Source: Mycoplasmatota bacterium (GTDB taxonomy: Bacteria > Bacillota_I > Bacilli_A > RF39 > UBA660). From it: a stretch of DNA of 6,847 nt. Positions 1 through 6,079 of the stretch are shown one piece after another (within the stretch, counting starts at the first letter, position 1; each line of letters opens with the position of its first letter). The notes beneath the pieces are model-generated. The model was not told the origin of the DNA. It saw nothing but the letters and a program-made list of their open reading frames with translations, and did no database searches. Position numbers and translations under genes: made by a program. Where the stretch lies: NCBI GenBank assembly GCA_012840755.1, contig DUWA01000170.1, forward strand, positions 1 to 6,847, in the 5' to 3' direction.

Positions 1-23
1 ATCATATTTTATACAAAATAAAA

Positions 24-73
24 TTGCCAAATTATGTAATAATATTTATATAATTATTTTAATGTGTTAAAAT
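24..73 (+). promoter_or_regulatory. Probable promoter of the MacB-like transporter operon
   Basis: Two overlapping sigma-A-like readings are possible. The first is TTGCCA (24-29) with TATATA (47-52, spacer 17) or TATAAT (49-54, spacer 19). The second is an extended -10, TG-T-TAAAAT (65-73), with no convincing -35, which would give a leader of about 16 nt. The region is so AT-rich that -10 look-alikes are expected by chance, so the exact start site is unsure. Confidence 0.4.
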
Positions 74-85
74 GTAATTAGTATT

Positions 86-90
86 GGAGG
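86..90 (+). promoter_or_regulatory. Ribosome binding site of the transporter gene
   Basis: GGAGG lies six bases before the ATG at 97. It fixes the start and agrees with the usual beginning of an ABC ATPase domain (MLELKNVFKKY). Confidence 0.85.
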
Positions 91-96
91 AATAAA

Positions 97-2580
97 ATGT
101 TAGAGTTAAAGAATGTTTTTAAAAAATATAATACTAAAACCAGTATTACCGATAAAACATTAGATAATATTTCATTGAAGTTCGGAAACTCTGGCATAGT
201 TTTTATTGTTGGAGATAAAGAAAGTGGAAAAAATACTCTCATAGATCTAATTGGAGGAATTATAAAACCAGATAGTGGAGAAATTATATACAATGATATA
301 ACTATTTCTAGTTTAGATGAAAAAAAGTTAGATAGTTATAGAAATACAGTTATTGGTTTTATTTTTAAAAAGCCTAATTTATTAAAATATTTTAATGTTT
401 ATAGAAACATTGAAATAACACATGATTTACTAAATATAGATTTTGGAAAAGATCGAGCAAAAAAACTTTTAAATAATCTAGGGATTGATGTTCCACTTAA
501 CAAAAAAATAACTAAGCTTAATTTTTATGAACAATATAAAATAGCTCTAGCTAGAGCTATTTCAAAAAAACCTGACATAATTATAGTTGATGATCCGAGT
601 GAATTTTTAGAAGAAAACGAATCAGAGAAAATGTTTAACACATTAAAAAAACTTAGTGAAAAAAAGTTAGTAATAGTTTGTGAAGACAATTTAGATATAG
701 CCCAAAAATATGGTGACAGAATAATAGAATTAAAAGATGGAGTTATCGTTAAAGAACATAATAATGAGGTAAGTATTATAGATTTAAGTGTTAGAAAACA
801 AAAATTAGTAACTCCAAAACTAAATTTTATTAAATCATTTATTATATCTTTAGATGTAATTCTAAATAGAAAATTATTATTTTTAATGTTTAATTTGATT
901 ATTATCGCATCATTAGTATTTCTTGGAATATCGAAATCTATGTATGACTTTGATTTATCTGAATCACATGCTGAGTCAATTATAAATAATAATGATAAGC
1001 TTATACAAATAACTCCAAAGGAAGGATATGTTTTTAATAAAGAAGACACAAATGATATTATATCTGGTTTTGATGAGTATTTATATGGTTATAAGATATA
1101 TGAAAACGGAATAGAAATAAAACTTGAAATTAACAATTTGAATTTTGAACCATCGGATTTATATAACTCATATTTAAATAGTGGAATTGAAGTGATCGAA
1201 GCAACTGATATAAAGCAATATACAGATTCAAACTTAATAGGAAGATTCCCAACTGAATATAATGAAATAGTTATACATAAATATTTGGCTGATTATATAA
1301 TTCATAATGGGATTATTGTTCTAAATAGTGATGGAATGAAATTGTTATATAGACCAACTAATTATGATCAAATAATTAATGAATCTAAAACAATTATGAT
1401 AGGTTCTAAAAACAGGGTTAAAGTAGTTGGGATAATAGATGATGATTTATCTAAATATGAATTTTTAAAAGGTAAAAATACTGGTTTGAAAAACAACGAA
1501 AAAATAAATTATAATAATTTTAAAAATATGATTTCAAGACAAGCTAATAAAATAATAGCTCTAACTGGTTTTGTAGACAATCTTGAGTTACCAAAAAACA
1601 ATTATATGAATATAACCAAGTACTCACTATATGTAAACAATCTAGGGGAAAATAAAAATATAGATGGTAATGTGTCATATATAAATAAAAATTATGATGC
1701 TTATACCTTAAACGGATACACAGGAGTTACTGATTTAATAGATAATGAGGTGTTAATTAACACTGAGTTTTTGGATATATTGTTTGATAATGATTATTCA
1801 AACAAATTACAACTATTTAAAAACAGTAATATCGAAAATGATTCAGAAGGAAGTGTTTTCCAGTTCACATTAGAATATGTAAGAGACAACGATATTTTAG
1901 GTAAAAATTATAATATAATAATTAAAAATAATAAAACAAAAAAGGAAATCACGGAATCTGTAGTGATTAAAGGTGTAATAATTTCATCAAAATCAGATAG
2001 TTATATTTATTTTTCAGAAGAAATATTAGATAAATATTTGGATAACAATTATCGATTAAACTCTATTTTTAATCTTTCAGATACTAAAGAACAAATAATA
2101 AATATTTTAAAAAGATATATTGATTATAAAGATTATATAGAAGTCAAGACTGTTGTTTCAGATAATTTTAACAACATTATTAGTTTTATAGATTTATTTA
2201 AGAATATGACGTTATATATCAGTGTATTTTTTGTATTTTTGGTAGTTGTCGCAACAATCAACCATGTTTATGTATTTGCAAATAAATTAAAGGTTGAGGC
2301 AAATATATTAAGAATATTAGGGACTAGTAAGGCAGATATATTTAAAATATTTATCTTTCCGATATTTGTATCAATAATGATATCTATATGCCTTTCTTTG
2401 TTGATTATCTATTTAATTAATCTTAGATTAAATTATTACATTTCATTACAAATAAATTATAATTTTAATCCAATAAAGTTTAGTAAAGATCAACTTTTAA
2501 TATTAAGTAGTGTAATAATTTCAATAATAATCATAAGTATTGTCACAATTAAGATTAAATTAAAAAAAATATTGGTTTAA
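97..2580 (+). CDS. MacB-like ABC transporter, fused ATPase-permease with degenerate ATPase motifs
   Basis: This 827-residue protein joins an ABC ATPase domain (about 1-225) to an FtsX/MacB-type permease. TM1 is at about 259-277, followed by a roughly 420-residue extracellular region with no Cys or Trp. TM2-4 lie at about 704-728, 749-774 and 800-818. The stretch EANILRILGTSKADIFK before TM3 is the conserved FtsX-permease coupling segment, and NEIVIHKYLADYII (about 389-402) is typical of Gram-positive members. In the family such proteins act as dimers that move or release substrates at the outer membrane face rather than importing nutrients. The ATPase is strikingly altered: Walker A is GDKESGKNT (39-47), Q-loop Gln is Lys91, the signature is LNFYEQ (141-146), the catalytic Glu is Asp166, the D-loop Asp is Glu172, and the H-loop His is Glu196. 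Walker A Lys45 and Walker B Asp165 remain. Hydrolysis is therefore doubtful; it may pair with an active paralogue or act without turnover. The lipoprotein gene 29 bases downstream is probably co-transcribed. Substrate is unknown. Confidence 0.88.
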   Translation: MLELKNVFKKYNTKTSITDKTLDNISLKFGNSGIVFIVGDKESGKNTLIDLIGGIIKPDSGEIIYNDITISSLDEKKLDSYRNTVIGFIFKKPNLLKYFNVYRNIEITHDLLNIDFGKDRAKKLLNNLGIDVPLNKKITKLNFYEQYKIALARAISKKPDIIIVDDPSEFLEENESEKMFNTLKKLSEKKLVIVCEDNLDIAQKYGDRIIELKDGVIVKEHNNEVSIIDLSVRKQKLVTPKLNFIKSFIISLDVILNRKLLFLMFNLIIIASLVFLGISKSMYDFDLSESHAESIINNNDKLIQITPKEGYVFNKEDTNDIISGFDEYLYGYKIYENGIEIKLEINNLNFEPSDLYNSYLNSGIEVIEATDIKQYTDSNLIGRFPTEYNEIVIHKYLADYIIHNGIIVLNSDGMKLLYRPTNYDQIINESKTIMIGSKNRVKVVGIIDDDLSKYEFLKGKNTGLKNNEKINYNNFKNMISRQANKIIALTGFVDNLELPKNNYMNITKYSLYVNNLGENKNIDGNVSYINKNYDAYTLNGYTGVTDLIDNEVLINTEFLDILFDNDYSNKLQLFKNSNIENDSEGSVFQFTLEYVRDNDILGKNYNIIIKNNKTKKEITESVVIKGVIISSKSDSYIYFSEEILDKYLDNNYRLNSIFNLSDTKEQIINILKRYIDYKDYIEVKTVVSDNFNNIISFIDLFKNMTLYISVFFVFLVVVATINHVYVFANKLKVEANILRILGTSKADIFKIFIFPIFVSIMISICLSLLIIYLINLRLNYYISLQINYNFNPIKFSKDQLLILSSVIISIIIISIVTIKIKLKKILV

Positions 2581-2609
2581 AATTTATGCTAAATAATATA
2601 GGTGATAAT

Positions 2610-3035
2610 ATGAAAAAAATATTAATAATAATAATTTTGTTTTTTACTAGTGGTTGTAATTTTAGTAATGATATTGAAGTTGTTTGTACTAAATCAAACA
2701 CTGTTAGTGGTTTTACACATTCTAAAAAAATAACCTTAATTTTTAGTGAAAATATAATAAAAAATGTAACGTTTGTTGAAAATTATATATCAACAAGTAA
2801 TACTAATTATGATACTATAAAATCAGCTAAAGAAAGTTTTGAAGGATTTATTAAAAATTATAAAGATATAAAGACTTTTAATGAAATAAAAAAATTAGAT
2901 GAACAACAAGAATATTATTATGAATATAGTTTTGATTTTACAAATATGGATAACGATGATATTAAAAAAATTAATATGGTGAGAGAATATAACAAACAAA
3001 TTTTAAAATTAAAAGAAGAAATGATTTGTGAATAA
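2610..3035 (+). CDS. Small probable lipoprotein, function unknown
   Basis: Starting at 2610 gives 141 residues with a textbook export signal: MKK, a hydrophobic run, then TSG-Cys16. Cys16 would be the lipidated residue of the mature surface protein. The ATG at 2586 would add eight polar residues (MLNNIGDN) and has no ribosome binding site, whereas AGGTGA (2600-2605) sits four bases before 2610, so I prefer 2610. Mature Cys residues occur only in VVCTKS near the amino end and in the last four residues (MICE), so a disulfide joining the two ends is possible. The rest is Lys/Glu/Tyr-rich with alternating strand-like segments and a helix. The general pattern (lipid Cys, a strand pair, then a KSAKESFEGFIKNYKDI-like helix) faintly recalls small YehR/DUF1307-type lipoproteins, but that is only an impression. 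It follows the transporter gene closely and may be its accessory or substrate-binding partner. Confidence 0.75.
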   Translation: MKKILIIIILFFTSGCNFSNDIEVVCTKSNTVSGFTHSKKITLIFSENIIKNVTFVENYISTSNTNYDTIKSAKESFEGFIKNYKDIKTFNEIKKLDEQQEYYYEYSFDFTNMDNDDIKKINMVREYNKQILKLKEEMICE

Positions 3036-3048
3036 TTATTTCTTTTTT
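3012..3048 (+). terminator. AT-rich hairpin terminator after the lipoprotein gene
   Basis: The arm AAGAAATGATT (3016-3026) pairs with AATTATTTCTT (3034-3044), including one G-U pair, around a 7-nt loop. The stem can extend outward through A/T and G-U pairs to 3012 and 3048, and it runs into six Ts (3043-3048). It overlaps the last codons of the lipoprotein gene. The stem is almost free of G-C pairs, so termination may be weak or may work in both directions. Confidence 0.5.
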
Positions 3049-3054
3049 CATTAT
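3039..3054 (+). repeat. Direct repeat copy 1 flanking the IS
   Basis: TTTCTTTTTTCATTAT occurs here and again at 4116-4131, just beyond the two ends of the insertion sequence (14 bp and 22 bp away). It is too far from the element tips to be an ordinary target duplication and is low in complexity. Copy 1 coincides with the T-tract of the terminator above. Confidence 0.55.
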
Positions 3055-3068
3055 GTTAGATTATAATA

Positions 3069-3080
3069 CATATGTTACAC
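3069..3080 (+). repeat. Left terminal inverted repeat of the IS
   Basis: CATATGTTACAC is the exact reverse complement of the right end at 4082-4093. Beyond these 12 bp the two ends soon diverge. Confidence 0.85.
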
Positions 3081-3099
3081 ATTAAAGCAAAAAAAGATA

Positions 3100-3164
3100 C
3101 TTCTGTTATAATTGAGTTGAAAGACAAAATTGAAACGAGGTATCTATCAAAATTATAACAGAAG
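3100..3164 (+). promoter_or_regulatory. Long-stem hairpin guarding transposase translation
   Basis: CTTCTGTTATAATT (3100-3113) and AATTATAACAGAAG (3151-3164) are perfect 14-bp inverted arms around a 37-nt loop. The right arm ends two bases before the transposase ATG (3167), so RNA carrying both arms would bury the initiation region. The left arm contains an extended -10 box, so RNA started by the element's own promoter would lack that arm and stay translatable. In IS10, IS50 and IS30 comparable structures stop expression from read-through transcription; the same role here is inferred. A smaller competing pair, GATAC (3096-3100) with GTATC (3140-3144), also exists. Confidence 0.6.
3104..3112 (+). 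promoter_or_regulatory. Extended -10 of the transposase promoter
   Basis: TG-T-TATAAT (3104-3112) is a perfect extended -10. The best upstream -35 candidate, TTAAAG (3082-3087, spacer 19), is poor. The start site would fall near 3119, inside the hairpin loop. Confidence 0.45.
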
Positions 3165-3166
3165 AA

Positions 3167-4066
3167 ATGAAATATAGAAAGAGAATGTGCGAATATGCAC
3201 TAAAACATGGTGTACAGCTAGTGCAAGAAAGTATCATACGAATCGCCAATTTGTATATAGGCAATTAAATAAATATGATGGAACAGTAAAATCACTAGCA
3301 CTTAAATCAATACGTCCAAAAAGCCATCCACATGCACATCAGGCGGAAGAACTTAAACTACTTAAAGAAGTAAGTAAGAGGTACAAGTGTGATGGCAACG
3401 CCGAAGTATATGTTCAAGCTAGAAAACGCGGATATAAAAGAAGTTATGGTTCAATGTATAAACAATTAAAGAAGTTATTAATAGAAATAAAAGAACAAGT
3501 ACTATACTAAACATAAAGAAATAAGAGGATCATATCCCGGTGAAAAAGTTCAAGTGGATATAAACTATGTTTCACATTATTGCTTGAATTTTGAAACAAC
3601 AGAGATACGATATTATCAAATAACAGCTCTAGATGAATACAGTCGAAAAAGAGTGTTAGAAATAGTTGAAGAAAAAAGCTGTTATAACACCAGTAAATTT
3701 TTATTGTACTTGGAAGAAAAATTAGATTTCAAAATAAAAACCATTCAAACCGATAATGGAAATGAATTTGTAAACAATCAAGAAAAAACAAAAGAAGAAA
3801 CCTACTTTGAAAAAACATTAAGTAAGTTAGGAATAACTCATAAAAGAACTCGTCCGTATTCTCCATGGCAAAACGGAAAAGTCGAAAGAAGCCACTGTAT
3901 TGATAATAAATTTTATGAAAGACAAGAATTCAAATCAAAAGAAGATATGAAAAAGAAAGTAAAAAGATATAATAGCAGATATAATAATATATCAAAAGAA
4001 GTATTAGACTTTAAGAGTCCGAATGAAATAGTAAAAGAATATTTTGAAACTCAATTAACAACGTAA
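3167..4066 (+). pseudogene. IS481-like transposase broken by two frameshifts
   Basis: Three segments together form one transposase. The ATG at 3167 gives MKYRKRMCEYALKHGV, the start of a helix-turn-helix. Near 3213 the homology moves to another frame (TASARKYHTNRQFVYRQLNKYDG...), consistent with loss of one base, and runs to the stop at 3508. After about 3491 it returns to the first frame (YYTKHKEIRGSYPGEKVQVD...), consistent with gain of one base, and ends at 4066. The DDE integrase core is complete: Asp in KVQVD (codon 3557), Asp in QTDNGNEF (3752) and Glu in NGKVERSH (3884). Without the shifts it would be about 300 residues, normal for the family. The first frame has no usual start before 3167, but in-frame ITEE just before it resembles relatives, so the original start may lie further upstream. 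Neither shift fits the -1 programmed frameshifting of IS3 elements, so I call it decayed. Its middle and last pieces are open frames of 3187-3510 and 3554-4066. Confidence 0.85.
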
Positions 4067-4081
4067 CTTTAAAAAACAAAA

Positions 4082-4093
4082 GTGTAACATATG
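4082..4093 (+). repeat. Right terminal inverted repeat of the IS
   Basis: GTGTAACATATG is the exact reverse complement of the left end at 3069-3080. It lies 15 bases after the transposase stop codon. Confidence 0.85.
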
Positions 4094-4115
4094 ATTAATT
4101 AATCTGATTCTATTC

Positions 4116-4131
4116 TTTCTTTTTTCATTAT
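4116..4131 (+). repeat. Direct repeat copy 2 flanking the IS
   Basis: This is the second copy of TTTCTTTTTTCATTAT (first at 3039-3054). Here no A-rich partner arm precedes it, so it does not form the hairpin seen at copy 1. It ends just before the -35 box of the ABC-F promoter. Confidence 0.55.
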
Positions 4132-4134
4132 TCC

Positions 4135-4163
4135 TTGCTATTTTATGTTATTTATTATAAAAT
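4135..4163 (+). promoter_or_regulatory. Promoter of the ABC-F gene
   Basis: TTGCTA (4135-4140) and TAAAAT (4158-4163) are separated by 17 bases; TATAAA (4156-4161) overlaps it as an alternative -10. Transcription would start near 4170, giving a very short leader. The insertion sequence ends 41 bases upstream of the -35, so the promoter is intact. The ribosome binding site is AGGGATGTGAT (4172-4182), a variant of AGGAGGTGAT. Confidence 0.55.
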
Positions 4164-4185
4164 CTTGTATTAGGGATGTGATAAA

Positions 4186-5775
4186 ATGTTAAGTGTATCA
4201 AATATGAGTTTAAAGTTTAAAACAAGAACATTATTTGATAATGTTAATTTAAAATTTGAAAATGGAAACTGTTATGGTCTTATTGGTGCAAATGGTGCTG
4301 GTAAATCAACATTTTTAAAAATACTAACAGGAGAGATTGAACCTACAACAGGTACAATATCTATTGGTAAAGACGAAAGAATTTCATTTTTAAAACAAGA
4401 TCACTATGCATATAATGAGTTTACTGTTTTAGAAACTGTAATTATGGGTAATAGTAAATTATATAGTATTATTAAAGAAAAAGAAGAGCTATACTCAAAA
4501 AGTGATTTTACAGAAAAAGACGGAATTAGAGCTGGGGATTTAGAAGCTGAATTTGAAGAGTTAAATGGTTGGCAAGCAGAAAGTGATGCGGCTATATTAT
4601 TAAGTGGAATAGGAATTGATAATTCACTACATTATAAGTTAATGAGCGAACTAACAGGACCTGAGAAGGTTAAAGTATTACTTGCTCAAGCATTATTTGG
4701 TGAACCTAACATTTTGCTTTTAGATGAACCTACTAATGATTTAGATATAGATGCTAAAATGTGGTTAGAAGAGTTTTTGATTAATTTTCCAAATACAGTT
4801 ATAGTAGTTTCTCACGATAGACATTTCTTAAACAAAGTATGTACACATATTGTTGATATAGATTATGAGAAAATAACACAATTTGTTGGAAACTATGATT
4901 TTTGGTATGAATCTAGCCAACTTATGTTAAAACAGGTAAAGGATTCTAACAAGAAAAAAGAAGATAAAATAAAAGAATTACAAGATTTCATAAGAAGATT
5001 TTCGGCTAACGCATCAAAAAGTAGGCAAGCCACATCTAGAAAAAAAATATTAGATAAAATTGTTTTAGAAGAATTAAAGCCATCTACTAGAAAATATCCG
5101 TTTATAAATTTCAAAATAAATAGACCTACTGGGAACAGTATTCTTGAAATAGAAAAATTAAATTATTTAGATGAAACTGGAAATAATTTATTAAAAAACT
5201 TTAATTTAACTGTTTTTCAAGATGATAAAATAGCTTTTATTGGAAACGAACTTGCAATAACTGCGCTTTTTGAAATATTAAATGATAGAAAAGATTTAAC
5301 TAGTGGAACTATCAAATGGGGCCAAACAATTGAAAAAGAATATTTTCCTAAAAATAATGAAGAGTATTTTGTGGAAGATGTAAATCTTATAGAATGGTTA
5401 AGGAATTACTCAAACGATAAAACCGAATCATTTATAAGAGGATTTTTAGGAAGAATGCTTTTTTCAGGAGATGAAGTATTAAAAAGTGTAAAAGTTTTAT
5501 CAGGAGGAGAAAAGGCAAGATGTATTTTTTCTAAAATGATGATAAATGGGTGTAACTTTATAACTCTTGATGATCCTACTAATCATTTAGATATAGAAAC
5601 AATTACATCACTTAATAATGAAATGACTTCATTTAAAGGTAATATTTTGTTTTCTTCACATGATCATGAACTTTTAAATACTGTTGCTAATAGAATAATA
5701 GAAATACATGAAGATGGTACCTACACTGATAAGATGTGTAATTACGATGAATACATATCTATAAAAAATCAGTGA
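4186..5775 (+). CDS. ykpA: ABC-F ribosome-associated ATPase, YkpA/YbiT type
   Basis: This 529-residue cytosolic protein has two ABC ATPase domains and no membrane segments, the ABC-F plan. The order, the length (relatives about 530-540) and segments such as GNCYGLIGANGAGKST, VGNYDFWYESSQL and FSANASKSRQATSRKK resemble Bacillus subtilis YkpA and E. coli YbiT as I remember them. ABC-F proteins bind the ribosomal E site and adjust stalled or newly initiated ribosomes; the linker (about 245-310) is the part that would contact P-site tRNA. Domain 1 has Walker A GANGAGKST (34-42), Walker B Asp180-Glu181 and His210, but its signature is LTGPE (156-160). Domain 2 has a normal signature LSGGE (438-442) and His492, but its Walker A is GNELAIT (353-359), lacking the Lys, and its catalytic Glu is Asp463. 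One composite ATP site thus looks active and the other impaired. It is single-gene, with its own promoter and terminator, and looks like a housekeeping translation factor rather than an antibiotic-resistance ABC-F, though that is inferred. Confidence 0.9.
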   Translation: MLSVSNMSLKFKTRTLFDNVNLKFENGNCYGLIGANGAGKSTFLKILTGEIEPTTGTISIGKDERISFLKQDHYAYNEFTVLETVIMGNSKLYSIIKEKEELYSKSDFTEKDGIRAGDLEAEFEELNGWQAESDAAILLSGIGIDNSLHYKLMSELTGPEKVKVLLAQALFGEPNILLLDEPTNDLDIDAKMWLEEFLINFPNTVIVVSHDRHFLNKVCTHIVDIDYEKITQFVGNYDFWYESSQLMLKQVKDSNKKKEDKIKELQDFIRRFSANASKSRQATSRKKILDKIVLEELKPSTRKYPFINFKINRPTGNSILEIEKLNYLDETGNNLLKNFNLTVFQDDKIAFIGNELAITALFEILNDRKDLTSGTIKWGQTIEKEYFPKNNEEYFVEDVNLIEWLRNYSNDKTESFIRGFLGRMLFSGDEVLKSVKVLSGGEKARCIFSKMMINGCNFITLDDPTNHLDIETITSLNNEMTSFKGNILFSSHDHELLNTVANRIIEIHEDGTYTDKMCNYDEYISIKNQ

Positions 5776-5808
5776 AACTATGATCGTTAGTGTTATATAA
5801 TTTACAAT

Positions 5809-5848
5809 AAAAATGTTTTAATGGAGAATAATCATTAAAACATTTTTT
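5809..5848 (+). terminator. Rho-independent terminator of the ABC-F gene
   Basis: AAAAATGTTTTAATG (5809-5823) and CATTAAAACATTTTT (5833-5847) form a perfect 15-bp stem around a 9-nt loop, ending in six Ts (5843-5848). The matching A-run on the left arm means it could also stop transcription from the other strand. It begins 33 bases after the TGA stop. Confidence 0.85.
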
Positions 5849-6049
5849 ATAATATTAATTGTTATTAAGTGCTAAAATACTGACGCTTAATAAAAGTTTA
5901 AAGTTAATTGATTATACTGAAATATCTTAATTCTAAGTGTATTTGTGCTTAAATAACATTTTAGAATAATAAATCGCTTTTGTATATAGTTTTATGTCTC
6001 ACATCAATTGTAACATTACAATCGATTCAAAAATAAAAATGCTAATACA
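5849..6049. other. Non-coding stretch upstream of the DUF1292-like operon
   Basis: I see no credible gene on either strand here: there is no start codon with a ribosome binding site and no recognisable RNA such as tRNA, T-box or riboswitch. It holds several weak inverted repeats. TTATTAAG (5862-5869) pairs with CTTAATAA (5886-5893) and extends by two more pairs, leaving a 12-nt loop and no T-tract. ATTCTAA (5930-5936) pairs with TTAGAAT (5961-5967). A stronger dyad at 6003-6026 is listed separately. Confidence 0.5.
6003..6026. promoter_or_regulatory. Near-perfect 24-bp palindrome, possible operator
   Basis: The core is ATTGTAA, a 2-bp centre (CA), then TTACAAT (6007-6022). Three further pairs (ATC/GAT) extend the symmetry to 6003 and 6026, broken only at 6006/6023. 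Eleven positions lie on each side of the centre, and ten pair. It sits 23 bp upstream of the -35 box of the next operon, where an activator or upstream-binding repressor would act. I cannot assign it to a regulator; the 7-2-7 spacing differs from the Fur, PerR and Zur boxes I know. Confidence 0.45.
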
Positions 6050-6079
6050 TTGTCAAATATAGTAATTTTATGTTATAAT
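6050..6079 (+). promoter_or_regulatory. Strong extended -10 promoter of the DUF1292-like operon
   Basis: TTGTCA (6050-6055) and a consensus TATAAT (6074-6079) are 18 bp apart, with the TG of an extended -10 at 6071-6072. This is the best promoter in the window. Transcription would start near 6086, giving a leader of about 120 nt. The leader contains the 12-bp palindrome TAAAAATTTTTA (6093-6104) just after the start point. I find no riboswitch or leader peptide in it. Confidence 0.7.

Larger units (their letters stand above)
3069..4093 (+). mobile_element. Decayed IS481-like insertion sequence, about 1.0 kb
   Basis: The element is bounded by perfect inverted repeats, CATATGTTACAC on the left (3069-3080) and GTGTAACATATG on the right (4082-4093). 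Ends read as TGT...ACA (3073-4089, 1017 bp) would match what I know of IS481-family tips. The interior holds one transposase gene with an amino-terminal helix-turn-helix and a DDE integrase core, the expected size and plan. The outer CATATG is itself a palindrome, so whether it belongs to the inverted repeat or is a 6-bp target duplication cannot be decided here. The transposase is frameshifted twice, so this copy should not move by itself, but its intact ends could still be recognised by an active copy elsewhere. Its base composition looks slightly richer in G and C than its neighbours, as expected for an incoming element. Confidence 0.85.

Noticed and set aside
78..293. Minus-strand 71-residue open frame
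   Set aside because: It is antisense to the start of the transporter gene, has no ribosome binding site and runs across the transporter's promoter and ATPase codons; it is a by-product of AT-rich coding sequence.
525..1049. Minus-strand 174-residue open frame
   Set aside because: It lies wholly within the transporter gene, where the + strand codes recognisable ATPase motifs and the first membrane helix. The Ser/Phe/Ile-rich translation is typical of a shadow frame.
2586..2609. Upstream ATG for the lipoprotein gene
   Set aside because: No ribosome binding site precedes 2586, and the eight extra polar residues would spoil the signal peptide that begins cleanly at 2610.
3205..3500. Programmed frameshifting of the transposase as in IS3 elements
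   Set aside because: There would need to be two shifts in opposite directions, neither at a clear slippery heptamer. The second needs +1 (or -2), not the -1 used by IS3.
4893..5114. Minus-strand 73-residue open frame
   Set aside because: It is antisense to the conserved ABC-F linker and has no start signals.
5773..5787. TGA read as tryptophan, as in mycoplasmas
   Set aside because: Trp is TGG at many positions in the ABC-F and transposase genes, no gene contains an in-frame TGA, and the ABC-F stop TGA falls at the normal end of the protein. Reading through would add only four residues.
5862..5893. Second terminator after the ABC-F gene
   Set aside because: The inverted repeat has a 12-nt loop and no T-tract on either side, and a strong terminator is already present at 5809-5848.
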